Of a DNA stretch of 64,000 bases, positions 36,195 to 44,338 are shown in pieces; the stretch's first letter is position 1; each line of letters starts with the position of its first letter. The position numbers were made by a program, and so were the translations under genes. The notes beneath the pieces were generated by a model, which made no database searches, had not been told where the DNA came from, and was given only the letters and a program-made list of their open reading frames with translations. Source of the stretch: Vibrio barjaei (GTDB taxonomy: Bacteria; Pseudomonadota; Gammaproteobacteria; Enterobacterales; Vibrionaceae); assembly GCF_001639065.2 (NCBI RefSeq), contig NZ_LQXO02000009.1, positions 1-64,000 on the forward strand, given 5' to 3'.

Positions 36195-38186
36195 ATGAGG
36201 CAAACTCCCACCCTCAAACTGAGCACTCGCTTAGTGGCTTTTGTGACAGTAATTGTCATGAGTGCCGTATTTATTCTGTTTGTTGGCGGAACACTATCCA
36301 TTAAAAGGATGGGCCAAGAGTACCTCAATCACCACTTGGCTGGCATTGTTCGAGTTATCGATAAAGAACTAGAAGACCCCGATGCAGCCTATATGATGCA
36401 GCGCTGGATGCCTAAGATGTTGCAAGCCAGTAATATCATTGAGATGCAGCTGACCTCTTCAGCTGGCGTGGTATACCGATACAAAAACACTTCTCCAACC
36501 ATAGATCGCACCATTGTGTATCGAGAAGGTTTTGATTTAGAGCGCAATGATGGCTATCGCGTCGAATTTACCGCGCTGCCCCCATATTTGGATGTGCGTT
36601 ATTCCATTGAAGCCATGTGGTCGGTCACTTTAGCCTTTGGGTTGATTGTCTTTTGCTTAATGCAAGGGGTGAAGTGGCTTCGTAAACAGCTAGTTGGCTC
36701 AGAGTTATTGGAAGAGCGAGGACGGATGATCTTAGGTGGTCGAGTAGAGCAGTTTGCTAAAGGCGATGAAAGAGAATGGCCTTATACCGCTAGTGAAGCT
36801 TTGGACATTCTAATCGAAGAATTGCAGGATGCTCGCCAAGAGCGCAGCCGATTTGACACCTTTATTCGCACACAAACCTTCCTTGATCCATTGACCGGCA
36901 GTGCAAATCGAATGCTATTTGATAGTAAACTCGAATCTGCGATACATGAAAGTGGTGCTCAGGGTGGTGTTATGCTATTTCGCATCGAAGACTGGGATCA
37001 AGTTCAGGAGGTTCAAGGTAAATCGACGTCAGATGACTTCCTAGTGGAAGTCGGTGAAGTGATTTCCAACGCGGTTCAGAAATACCCAGATGTGATTTTT
37101 TCGCGTTACTATGACGCCGATTTTGCCGTATTTATTCCGCATCAAAGCAGCAAAGATGTTGCTAACCTAGCAAATCAATGTATCCGTCAGCTTGAAAAAA
37201 TCACGCCGCCAATGCCTCTTGATGAAGAGAACTGGTGTCACATTGGTGTCAGTATGTATTCCGAAGGTGAACGCCAAGGGCGCATCATGGAAGAAGCAGA
37301 AACGGCGCTGAAAAGTGCTCAACTGCAAAAGGTGAATAACTGGAGTCGCTTTAGCAAGCAAGTCCAAAAATTCGATGAGCGTGGCAGTGTGCGTTGGCGT
37401 ACATTGTTTGATAAAGCGCTTCTGCCTGAGAATCTACTTATTTTTTCGCAACCCTGCTATTTGTACGAAAAAGGGAAGGAGCTCGACGTACTTCACAAAG
37501 AATTGTTTGCGCGAATTGAAGATCCGGAACGAGGCATTGTTAAAGCGTCACGATTCCATTCTGCTTTGCTTCAAGTCGGCTACGAGTCCAATTTTGATCG
37601 TGCTGTGCTCAATAAAGTGTTACGAAACATTAAGAAAAGTCCGGCTATTCTACCGATTTCTATCAATCTTTATGTCGTGCCATTTGCCAATAAAGGTTAT
37701 TTTAAGTGGTTTCGTGATGAGTTGTTACAGTTACCTATCGCGGTACGCTCACAATTAAGCTTTGAATTTTCCGAGGCAAGACTAGTTCAACATCTGGACT
37801 ATATTCGTCCAGTTGTTAGAATGCTGTCCGGTTTAGGGTGCACAGTAATTGTTGGTCAGGCTGGCCGTTCGATTGTGAGTACTCATTACATCAAAGATCT
37901 GAAAGTAGATTATCTTAAGTTGCACCGCAGCTTAATTAAGAAAATTGATCATCGGGATGAAAACCAATTGTTTGTTCGCAGCATGGTTGGTGCTTGTGGG
38001 GACTCCAAAACACAAGTGATTGCCGTAGGTGTGGAAAATAAAAAAGAGTGGCATACGCTGCTTGATCTTGGTGTTAGCGGTGGTCAAGGACGTTATTTTG
38101 CAGCTGAAACACAACTCATGCCAGATCCTAAGCCAAAAGCGGCAATGATAAAGCCTGGACGAAGAAATCGTTGGAAAAGAACCTAA
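36195..38186 (+). CDS. mshH: MshH, CsrD-like protein with degenerate GGDEF and EAL domains
   Basis: First gene of the msh locus, related to E. coli CsrD, which targets CsrB/C small RNAs for RNase E decay. The 663-residue protein has N-terminal membrane helices (about 12-35 and 140-160), a GGDEF-fold region (about 225-385) where the signature is replaced by YYDADFAVF (near 304), and an EAL-fold region (about 400-640) lacking the catalytic EAL motif (ELHKELFARI-like instead). It should therefore not make or break cyclic di-GMP. It is probably regulatory rather than a pilus part. Confidence 0.9.
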   Translation: MRQTPTLKLSTRLVAFVTVIVMSAVFILFVGGTLSIKRMGQEYLNHHLAGIVRVIDKELEDPDAAYMMQRWMPKMLQASNIIEMQLTSSAGVVYRYKNTSPTIDRTIVYREGFDLERNDGYRVEFTALPPYLDVRYSIEAMWSVTLAFGLIVFCLMQGVKWLRKQLVGSELLEERGRMILGGRVEQFAKGDEREWPYTASEALDILIEELQDARQERSRFDTFIRTQTFLDPLTGSANRMLFDSKLESAIHESGAQGGVMLFRIEDWDQVQEVQGKSTSDDFLVEVGEVISNAVQKYPDVIFSRYYDADFAVFIPHQSSKDVANLANQCIRQLEKITPPMPLDEENWCHIGVSMYSEGERQGRIMEEAETALKSAQLQKVNNWSRFSKQVQKFDERGSVRWRTLFDKALLPENLLIFSQPCYLYEKGKELDVLHKELFARIEDPERGIVKASRFHSALLQVGYESNFDRAVLNKVLRNIKKSPAILPISINLYVVPFANKGYFKWFRDELLQLPIAVRSQLSFEFSEARLVQHLDYIRPVVRMLSGLGCTVIVGQAGRSIVSTHYIKDLKVDYLKLHRSLIKKIDHRDENQLFVRSMVGACGDSKTQVIAVGVENKKEWHTLLDLGVSGGQGRYFAAETQLMPDPKPKAAMIKPGRRNRWKRT

Positions 38187-38198
38187 CGCGGAAATGTT

Positions 38199-39704
38199 AT
38201 GACGTTTAAAAACATCGTTGCTCGATTTAGGTCGCAACAAGCGAATACTTCCCCAATGGTAGTTATTATGCAGTCGGACGGCGTCTTTTTGTCAGAGAAA
38301 GGACAGCTTAAGGTTAGTAACTGTGACATTACTGCCAGCAATTGGCAAAAGGCGCTTGAGCAACTTCTGCAGCCCAAAGCAACCAAGGGCCAAGGCGTCA
38401 ACGTTGTCATTGGTAGCGACCTTTATCATACCTATCAAATAGACACGCCAAGAATACCAAAATCTGAGTGGCCTCAAGCTCTGCCTTTTTTATTAAAGGA
38501 TGTTATCAGTGAGCGAGTGACTGAGATTGTTGCCGATGGTCTTGAGTTGCCAAGCTTGAATAAAACAACCGCCTATGTGATTCAGAAATCCTGGCTGTTG
38601 CAGCTTCGTGGTGTATTAGAAAACTTAGGATTGGAACTATCTCAAGTTATTCCAGAAGAGCTGTTTTGGGCAAGAGCTCAAAAAGAGAGTCACAGTGCGG
38701 TTTTACTGCAAAGAAGTCGTTTTCATCATTATCGAGTCAGTGCTTTTGTTGAACAATTGCCGATTTTCCATCGAACCATTCGTAGTGCTTCTGGTCCTGT
38801 TATTCAAGATGAAACCATTGGACTTGATGTCGACAGCTTAGCACTTGAGCTGCAAAGGTCTCTTGACTATCTATCATCGCAGTTAAAAACAGGTGGCGTG
38901 TATTCGTTGCAAGTTTGTTGTGATGAAGAATCGGAAACCCAACTGGCTGAAGCGCTCACCGCACGATTGAATGTCAAAGTGATGCCTCTAGTTTCTGAGC
39001 GCACGGGGTGGTCTGGAGCGCTATTGGCTCAAATCGCCAGTGAGCAGTTGGAAGGACCAGCAGTTAACCTGTATCCATCGTATTTAAAGCCTAAACAAGA
39101 GCATTTCACCTTAACTCGAGTTGCGTCTGTAATGGCTCTGACAGTAACAGCTGCTGTTGCGGTTTATGGGTATATTTCAGTTTCAACAGCTCAAATAGAA
39201 AACGAGCTTGCACAATCGGAGTCTCGCGCGGACTCGTTACACGATGAATTAAGCCAGCAAAAAGCAGCGTTGGAGTCACATCGACCTTCTCCGGTTAAAG
39301 TTGCAGCTGTAGAGCGCTTAAAGCAAGAGATCGCCGCGAAAAAAGACGCGTTGGATGCGGTAGATGACTATGACAAAGAGCAGCAAGTTGGCTATTCAAG
39401 TGTGATGAACTCGCTTGCAACGTTGGGAAGAAACGACATTTCAATTCAACATATTTACCTTGATAAGAGCAATATTGATATTTCTGGATTAGCACGAAAC
39501 GCCAGTGTGATTCCAAACTGGGTTGGGCAATTCAAACAAGAGCAAAGTTTGGTTGGAAGAACCTTTAAAACCTTGAAAATTGGTCGTAATACTAATGACG
39601 TTGTGACATTTGAATTGCGTACTAGCCCAGAAATCCGGTCTCTAGATTCTGTGGCAAATGTGGGTGAAAAGGTGGATGCGACACAAGTGCTGGAGGCTAA
39701 GTAG
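38199..39704 (+). CDS. mshI: MSHA biogenesis protein MshI (PilM/PilN-like)
   Basis: A 501-residue inner-membrane platform protein. The N-terminal cytoplasmic part (about 1-300) is PilM/GspL-like. A transmembrane helix lies near 308-330 (VASVMALTVTAAVAVYGYI), followed by a coiled coil (about 335-400) and a small PilN-like periplasmic domain (about 400-480). It begins 12 nt after mshH and its stop overlaps the mshJ start. It combines the roles split between PilM and PilN in other type IV pilus systems. Confidence 0.92.
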   Translation: MTFKNIVARFRSQQANTSPMVVIMQSDGVFLSEKGQLKVSNCDITASNWQKALEQLLQPKATKGQGVNVVIGSDLYHTYQIDTPRIPKSEWPQALPFLLKDVISERVTEIVADGLELPSLNKTTAYVIQKSWLLQLRGVLENLGLELSQVIPEELFWARAQKESHSAVLLQRSRFHHYRVSAFVEQLPIFHRTIRSASGPVIQDETIGLDVDSLALELQRSLDYLSSQLKTGGVYSLQVCCDEESETQLAEALTARLNVKVMPLVSERTGWSGALLAQIASEQLEGPAVNLYPSYLKPKQEHFTLTRVASVMALTVTAAVAVYGYISVSTAQIENELAQSESRADSLHDELSQQKAALESHRPSPVKVAAVERLKQEIAAKKDALDAVDDYDKEQQVGYSSVMNSLATLGRNDISIQHIYLDKSNIDISGLARNASVIPNWVGQFKQEQSLVGRTFKTLKIGRNTNDVVTFELRTSPEIRSLDSVANVGEKVDATQVLEAK

Positions 39705-40354
39705 TGAAGGACTATTGGCTGAAGTTAGATCAGAAGTTCCTTGCCTTAAGTACAAGAGAAAAATCGTTACTCTCAATCTGTGCTTTCGTCATTGTCGCTA
39801 TGATGCTTTATCTGCTGTTGCTAGAACCTAGCCTATTGCAAAAGAGCCGTTTGGAACGACAGCTTGAACAAGTTTCCAGTGAAAACATGGAATTAGAGGG
39901 GCAGCTTTCAGTGTTGAGCAGCCAACTCAAGCAAGATCCAGACAAAGACATTAATCTTGAGTTCAATCGATTAATTGATGAGAGCCAAGCGTTATCAGAA
40001 CAGCTCTCTGGGTTGGTGGATAATCTTATCTCACCGGTTCAAATGACGAACCTGCTTGAATTGGTGTTAAGCAAGAGCCAAGGCTTGAAACTTGTCGCTC
40101 TTGAGTCACTACCACCAGAGCCTATTACTGGCACTGATGGAGCAAGTGAGTACTCCGGTTACTTTCTTCATCCGGTTAAGATTGAATTGACGGGTAACTA
40201 TTTTGCTATCGCCAAATATCTGTCTGAGTTGGAGCAAATGCCGGTTAAATATTATTGGCGCAGCTTTAAATATGATGTGGAAAAACACCCCAAAGCTCGC
40301 TTGATTTTAGAAGTGTACACTCTGGGCACTCGCAAGGAGTTTATCGGTGGTTAG
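39704..40354 (+). CDS. mshJ: MSHA biogenesis protein MshJ (PilO-like)
   Basis: A 216-residue bitopic inner-membrane protein with a short cytoplasmic N-terminus, one helix (about 22-45, ICAFVIVAMMLYLLLLE), a periplasmic coiled coil (about 50-100) and a ferredoxin-like PilO-type domain. Starts at a GTG overlapping the mshI stop by one base. It should form the MshI-MshJ-MshK alignment complex to the secretin. Confidence 0.9.
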   Translation: MKDYWLKLDQKFLALSTREKSLLSICAFVIVAMMLYLLLLEPSLLQKSRLERQLEQVSSENMELEGQLSVLSSQLKQDPDKDINLEFNRLIDESQALSEQLSGLVDNLISPVQMTNLLELVLSKSQGLKLVALESLPPEPITGTDGASEYSGYFLHPVKIELTGNYFAIAKYLSELEQMPVKYYWRSFKYDVEKHPKARLILEVYTLGTRKEFIGG

Positions 40355-40382
40355 AGCAATGTTTGTGGTTAGAGCAATGTTT
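40347..40382 (+). repeat. 18-bp perfect tandem duplication across the mshK start
   Basis: The unit GTGGTTAGAGCAATGTTT occurs twice in a row (40347-40364 and 40365-40382). It adds six codons and duplicates both the GTG and ATG possible starts of mshK. The first copy also contains the mshJ stop codon. Confidence 0.95.
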
Positions 40383-40691
40383 ATCGCCTTCTTGAGTGTC
40401 TCCATGTCTTCGTGGGCGACCCAAGATCCCACTGCACCTTTAGGGTGGGCTGAGCCAACACAAGTACAAACGAAACCGAAGAAAAAAGTGGTGTACCGAT
40501 TGCCGACACTGCAAAGCATTGTCTGTGAACAGGCAATGCCGTGTTCAGCCGTGATGAACGACAAAGTGGTTGAAAAAGGTGATGTCATCAACGGCTACAA
40601 AGTAGTCAATATCAACAGTGAAAATCTCTTCCTTCAGCGCGCAGGCAAGCAGTGGAAACTTGGCTTATTTGCGATGGACGTAAAAAACTAA
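40347..40691 (+). CDS. mshK: MSHA biogenesis protein MshK (PilP-like)
   Basis: A small periplasmic protein (114 residues from the GTG at 40347) linking the inner-membrane complex to the secretin. It has a signal-peptide-like start, a Pro/Lys linker and a compact domain containing YRLPTLQSIVCEQAMPCSAV (two Cys, possible disulfide) and GDVINGYKVVNINSENLFL, as in PilP/GspC-type HR domains. AAGGAG lies 7 nt before the GTG at 40347, so this start is favoured over the ATGs at 40359 and 40377. It overlaps mshJ by 8 nt. Confidence 0.85.
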   Translation: MVRAMFVVRAMFIAFLSVSMSSWATQDPTAPLGWAEPTQVQTKPKKKVVYRLPTLQSIVCEQAMPCSAVMNDKVVEKGDVINGYKVVNINSENLFLQRAGKQWKLGLFAMDVKN

Positions 40692-40703
40692 GGCTATAAG
40701 AAT

Positions 40704-42374
40704 ATGATGCGTAAGGTAGTAGTCGGTATATGTATCGCAGCATTGGTGGGATGTTCAATGGGACATCGAGATCCGGTTGAAATAAAGCAAAGTCTCAATG
40801 AATCGGTGAACAATGCCAATAACAAGAGCCTAGATGAGTTACCCCCAACGGTGGAAGCCGACCTCATGCCTGAGCTAGACGCTCAGACGGGCTCACATTC
40901 GAGCCGAACGCTGAAGCGTTTCCGAGTGCAAGCCAATGGCGTTGAAGCCAAAGCATTTTTCACCAGTTTGGTAAAAGGAACCGAGTACAGCGTGTCTATC
41001 CACCCGAGCGTATCGGGTAAAATTACTGCTAACTTGAGTGATGTGACGTTAGATGAAGTACTGGATAACGTTAGTGATATGTATGGTTATGACATTGAGA
41101 AAAAAGGTCGAATCATCCAAGTGTATCCCGCGGGCTTACGCACAGTTTCTATTCCAGTGGATTACTTGCAGTTCAAACGTTCAGGTCGCTCATTAACCTC
41201 GATCACGACCGGAACCATCTCCAGCAGAGATTCGAGCAATAACAACAATAGCAGTAACTCAAACAATAACTCGAACAGCTCAAGTTCGAACTCGTCCAGT
41301 TCATCGAGCTCAAATAATGTTAATGGTGGTAATAGCAACAATAATGAGCAAGGTGGTACTCGCATTGAAACCACCAGTGAGAGTGATTTCTGGCCTGCGC
41401 TTGAGCAAGCGGTAAGTAAGTTGATAGGTACTGGTGACGGCCGCAGTGTAGTGGTTACCCCTCAAGCCAGTTTACTTACGTTACGCGCTTATCCCGATGA
41501 AATTCGTCAGGTTAGAGAGTTTTTAGATATGTCGCAGCAGCGGCTTCATCGTCAAGTGATTCTGGAAGCAAAAATTCTAGAAGTAACGTTGAGCGACGGA
41601 TATCAACAAGGCATTAGCTGGAGCAATATTGGTGCGGCAATTGGTAGTGGTGGTGTGTCTATCTCTCGACCAGCACAAAACCCAGTACCACCTTTAAATC
41701 AGATTGGAACCCTGTTAGGTGGGCAAACCAATGTGACTATTACAGACGGACACTTTGAAGCCGTATTGAGTTTTATGGCGACGCAAGGCGATCTCAATGT
41801 CCTTTCTAGTCCTCGAATTACCGCCGCCAACAACCAAAAATCGGTTATCAAAGTGGGTACCGATGAGTACTTCGTTACCGATATCTCAACGGTTATTGGT
41901 TCTGGTGAAAATGCCAACGTAGCGCCTCAAGTTGAATTAACGCCCTTTTTCTCGGGCATTTCTTTGGACGTGACGCCGCAAATTGATGAAAAAGGTAATG
42001 TTCTGCTACATGTTCATCCCGCGGTTATTGAAGTTCAAGAAGAGAAAAAAGAGATAGAAGTGTTAGGGGACTCTATCATTGTGCCGCTAGCGAAAAGCTC
42101 TATTCGTGAATCAGATTCCGTTATCCGTGCTGCTGACGGCGACGTTGTGGTGATTGGTGGCCTGATGAAATCGGCAACCACAGAAATGGTCTCTAAAGTA
42201 CCATATCTTGGCGATATCCCTGCACTGGGTCACCTGTTTCGAAATACGCAAAACGTGACGGAAAAGACGGAGCTGGTTATCTTGCTACGTCCGACTGTTG
42301 TTGGCGTGAATACATGGCAGAAAGAAGTTGAGCGTTCTCGAGACTTGCTTAACGAGTGGTTCCCTGAAGATTAA
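40704..42374 (+). CDS. mshL: MSHA outer-membrane secretin MshL
   Basis: Secretin pore of the pilus, 556 residues. The N-terminus is a lipoprotein signal with lipobox ALVGC (Cys near 18). N-domains follow (STN-like, about 75-150). A striking Ser/Asn tract covers about residues 173-220. The secretin domain includes VILEAKILEVTLSDGYQQG, the core VVIGGLMKSATTE and PYLGDIPALGHLFRNT, then ends with ELVILLRPTVV. It is the PilQ/GspD homologue of the system. Confidence 0.95.
   Translation: MMRKVVVGICIAALVGCSMGHRDPVEIKQSLNESVNNANNKSLDELPPTVEADLMPELDAQTGSHSSRTLKRFRVQANGVEAKAFFTSLVKGTEYSVSIHPSVSGKITANLSDVTLDEVLDNVSDMYGYDIEKKGRIIQVYPAGLRTVSIPVDYLQFKRSGRSLTSITTGTISSRDSSNNNNSSNSNNNSNSSSSNSSSSSSSNNVNGGNSNNNEQGGTRIETTSESDFWPALEQAVSKLIGTGDGRSVVVTPQASLLTLRAYPDEIRQVREFLDMSQQRLHRQVILEAKILEVTLSDGYQQGISWSNIGAAIGSGGVSISRPAQNPVPPLNQIGTLLGGQTNVTITDGHFEAVLSFMATQGDLNVLSSPRITAANNQKSVIKVGTDEYFVTDISTVIGSGENANVAPQVELTPFFSGISLDVTPQIDEKGNVLLHVHPAVIEVQEEKKEIEVLGDSIIVPLAKSSIRESDSVIRAADGDVVVIGGLMKSATTEMVSKVPYLGDIPALGHLFRNTQNVTEKTELVILLRPTVVGVNTWQKEVERSRDLLNEWFPED
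41221..41350 (+). repeat. Low-complexity AAY/AGY codon tract in mshL
   Basis: About 130 bp composed almost only of Asn and Ser codons (AAC, AAT, AGC, TCG, TCA), encoding an unstructured linker. Such tracts are prone to length change; the flanking reading frame is intact. Confidence 0.85.
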
Positions 42375-42422
42375 AAGGCTTAGGGCTTGACGTTTGAGTT
42401 GAAGCTATTGGAACGATAAACG

Positions 42423-43262
42423 GTGTACTTAGACTATTTCGGATTTGAGCAATACCCATTTGCGCTGACGCCTAATACTGCGCTGTTTTTTGGTCTATCG
42501 CCACATTATGAGGCGATTCAGACTGTGATGGCGGGAGTGGCACTTGGCGAAGGGGTCCTCAAAGTCACGGGAGAAGTGGGCACTGGAAAAACCCTAGTCT
42601 GCCGAATGTTAATCAAACAGCTCGAGGCTGATTACAGTTTAGTTTATCTGCCCAATCCGGTTTTGTCCGGTGCTGAGTTAAGAATTGCTATTGCTAAAGA
42701 ACTTGGCATAGAGCAATGCCAGCAACATACGTTGCTCGATGATATTCAGAAAAAACTTATCGAAGCCAAGCAGTCCAAGCGGCCAGTAGTAGCTTTGATT
42801 GATGAAGCTCAGGCCTTATCTGATGAAGCACTAGAAACGCTTCGTTTATTAGGAAATCTAGAGACCGAAGATAGCAAGTTGATGCATTTAGTGCTGTTTG
42901 GTCAGCCTGAACTGGATGCGCGACTTGAGCAGCATCACCTAAGGCAATTTAGACAGCGAATCACCTTCAGCGCCACATTACGTTCCATGGCAAAAGATGA
43001 GTGTTTTGCTTATGTCCAACAGAGAACGATGAGTGCTGGACGTGAGGAAGAACTGTTCAGTCATCATCAACTCGTTGCCATTTGGCGAGCAAGCAAAGGC
43101 GTTCCAAGATTGGTGCACCAAATTTGCCATAAAACACTGTTGTTAGCGTTTGGTGACAACAGCCAGCAGGTATTAAACCGCCATTTGTATCTGGCGATAA
43201 AAGATACTTTCGATGCCACCAAGCCGATATTCAAATACCCAGTGCTCTGGGGATGGAAATAA
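42423..43262 (+). CDS. mshM: MSHA biogenesis ATPase MshM (ExeA-like)
   Basis: A 279-residue AAA ATPase resembling the N-terminal domain of GspA/ExeA without its membrane helix and peptidoglycan-binding domain. The opening is YLDYFGFEQYPFALTPN, Walker A is GEVGTGKTL (near 49) and Walker B VVALIDEAQAL (near 118). The start is GTG at 42423. It likely helps secretin assembly together with MshN. Confidence 0.92.
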   Translation: MYLDYFGFEQYPFALTPNTALFFGLSPHYEAIQTVMAGVALGEGVLKVTGEVGTGKTLVCRMLIKQLEADYSLVYLPNPVLSGAELRIAIAKELGIEQCQQHTLLDDIQKKLIEAKQSKRPVVALIDEAQALSDEALETLRLLGNLETEDSKLMHLVLFGQPELDARLEQHHLRQFRQRITFSATLRSMAKDECFAYVQQRTMSAGREEELFSHHQLVAIWRASKGVPRLVHQICHKTLLLAFGDNSQQVLNRHLYLAIKDTFDATKPIFKYPVLWGWK

Positions 43263-43264
43263 CT

Positions 43265-44338
43265 ATGAGTGCGATTAATAAAGCCTTATCAAATCTGACG
43301 AGTAACCCCAATAATTCTCATGTGAATATTGAGCAAGCTGTGATACCTAAAGTGAGAAATACCTCTCCCATTGTGTGGATTGGGGTTGGAGTCTTAGTCA
43401 GTTTAGCGATGGGAAGCTGGGCATTTTCGACGGCAAATACGTCACCTTCTATGAGTATATCTCAAGAAGGTGCGCACTCTTTAGCGCAGCCTCGTGCTCA
43501 ACTGAACTCACCGACAGCGAATTTAGGCTCCGCTTCTTCTGATGTGTTTGAATTACCAAAGGCAAACCTGACTGATACTCAGCGTGTATCGCTAGTCAAA
43601 GACCCGTCAAAAGCCGTCACTACGATGGCAGATACGCACGTATTACCGTCCTCTTCTGAACCTATTTTGTTAGCCCAACTATCTCCAAGTAAAGTAGAGC
43701 CGCAAGCCAACGGTGGAGAGATGGTGGTTGAGCAAGTGGAACTCAGTTCGGAACAGTTAGCGGAAAAAGCCATTCAACGTGCCAAGAAATCGATTGATGC
43801 CAATGATATTAATGGTGCACTTGAGAATTATACCGCGGCACTTAGATACGCACCGGAAAATGAGCAAGTGAGACAACGATTGTCGGCGCTCTACTACGGT
43901 AAAGGTCAGACTCGAAAATCGTATGAACTTTTGCAAGAAGGGATTAATCGTAACTCTTCTGGTGAAAGGTTACGTTTGGCGTTAACGAAATTGCTTATCA
44001 AAGAGAATCAACAGGAGGCCGCCCTCACGCCATTGGTTTATCTGCCTGAGTATCCATCGATTGAATACTTATCACTAAGAGCCGGTCTCGCGCAGCGAAA
44101 TAAACAAGCCGATTTGGCCTATCAAAGCTATGAGTTACTTACCCAACAAGACGGCGAAAATGCTCGTTGGTGGATGGGTCTTGCTATTCAGCAGGAACGT
44201 AAAATGGAGTTTTCACTGGCTAAAAACTCTTATAAAAACGCGCTCGAAAAGATAGGTGTCTCAAGCCAGTCGAAAGCATTTATTCGCGACAGACTTAAGG
44301 TCATAGAAAACCTCGAAGGAAGTAATGATGCAAATTAA
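43265..44338 (+). CDS. mshN: MSHA biogenesis protein MshN (TPR protein)
   Basis: A 357-residue bitopic protein from the ATG at 43265 (2 nt after mshM; MSAINKALSNL is the usual family start, and an in-frame ATG at 43253 lies inside mshM). A single transmembrane helix lies near 31-52. A Ser/Pro-rich linker and a C-terminal set of TPR-like helices (about 165-340) follow. The combination with MshM resembles GspA/GspB split differently. Overlaps mshE by 14 nt. Confidence 0.9.
   Translation: MSAINKALSNLTSNPNNSHVNIEQAVIPKVRNTSPIVWIGVGVLVSLAMGSWAFSTANTSPSMSISQEGAHSLAQPRAQLNSPTANLGSASSDVFELPKANLTDTQRVSLVKDPSKAVTTMADTHVLPSSSEPILLAQLSPSKVEPQANGGEMVVEQVELSSEQLAEKAIQRAKKSIDANDINGALENYTAALRYAPENEQVRQRLSALYYGKGQTRKSYELLQEGINRNSSGERLRLALTKLLIKENQQEAALTPLVYLPEYPSIEYLSLRAGLAQRNKQADLAYQSYELLTQQDGENARWWMGLAIQQERKMEFSLAKNSYKNALEKIGVSSQSKAFIRDRLKVIENLEGSNDAN

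Noticed and set aside
41162..41374. Leu/Glu-rich 70-residue open frame on the minus strand
   Set aside because: It is the antisense of the Asn/Ser codon tract in mshL, which yields low-complexity shadow frames.
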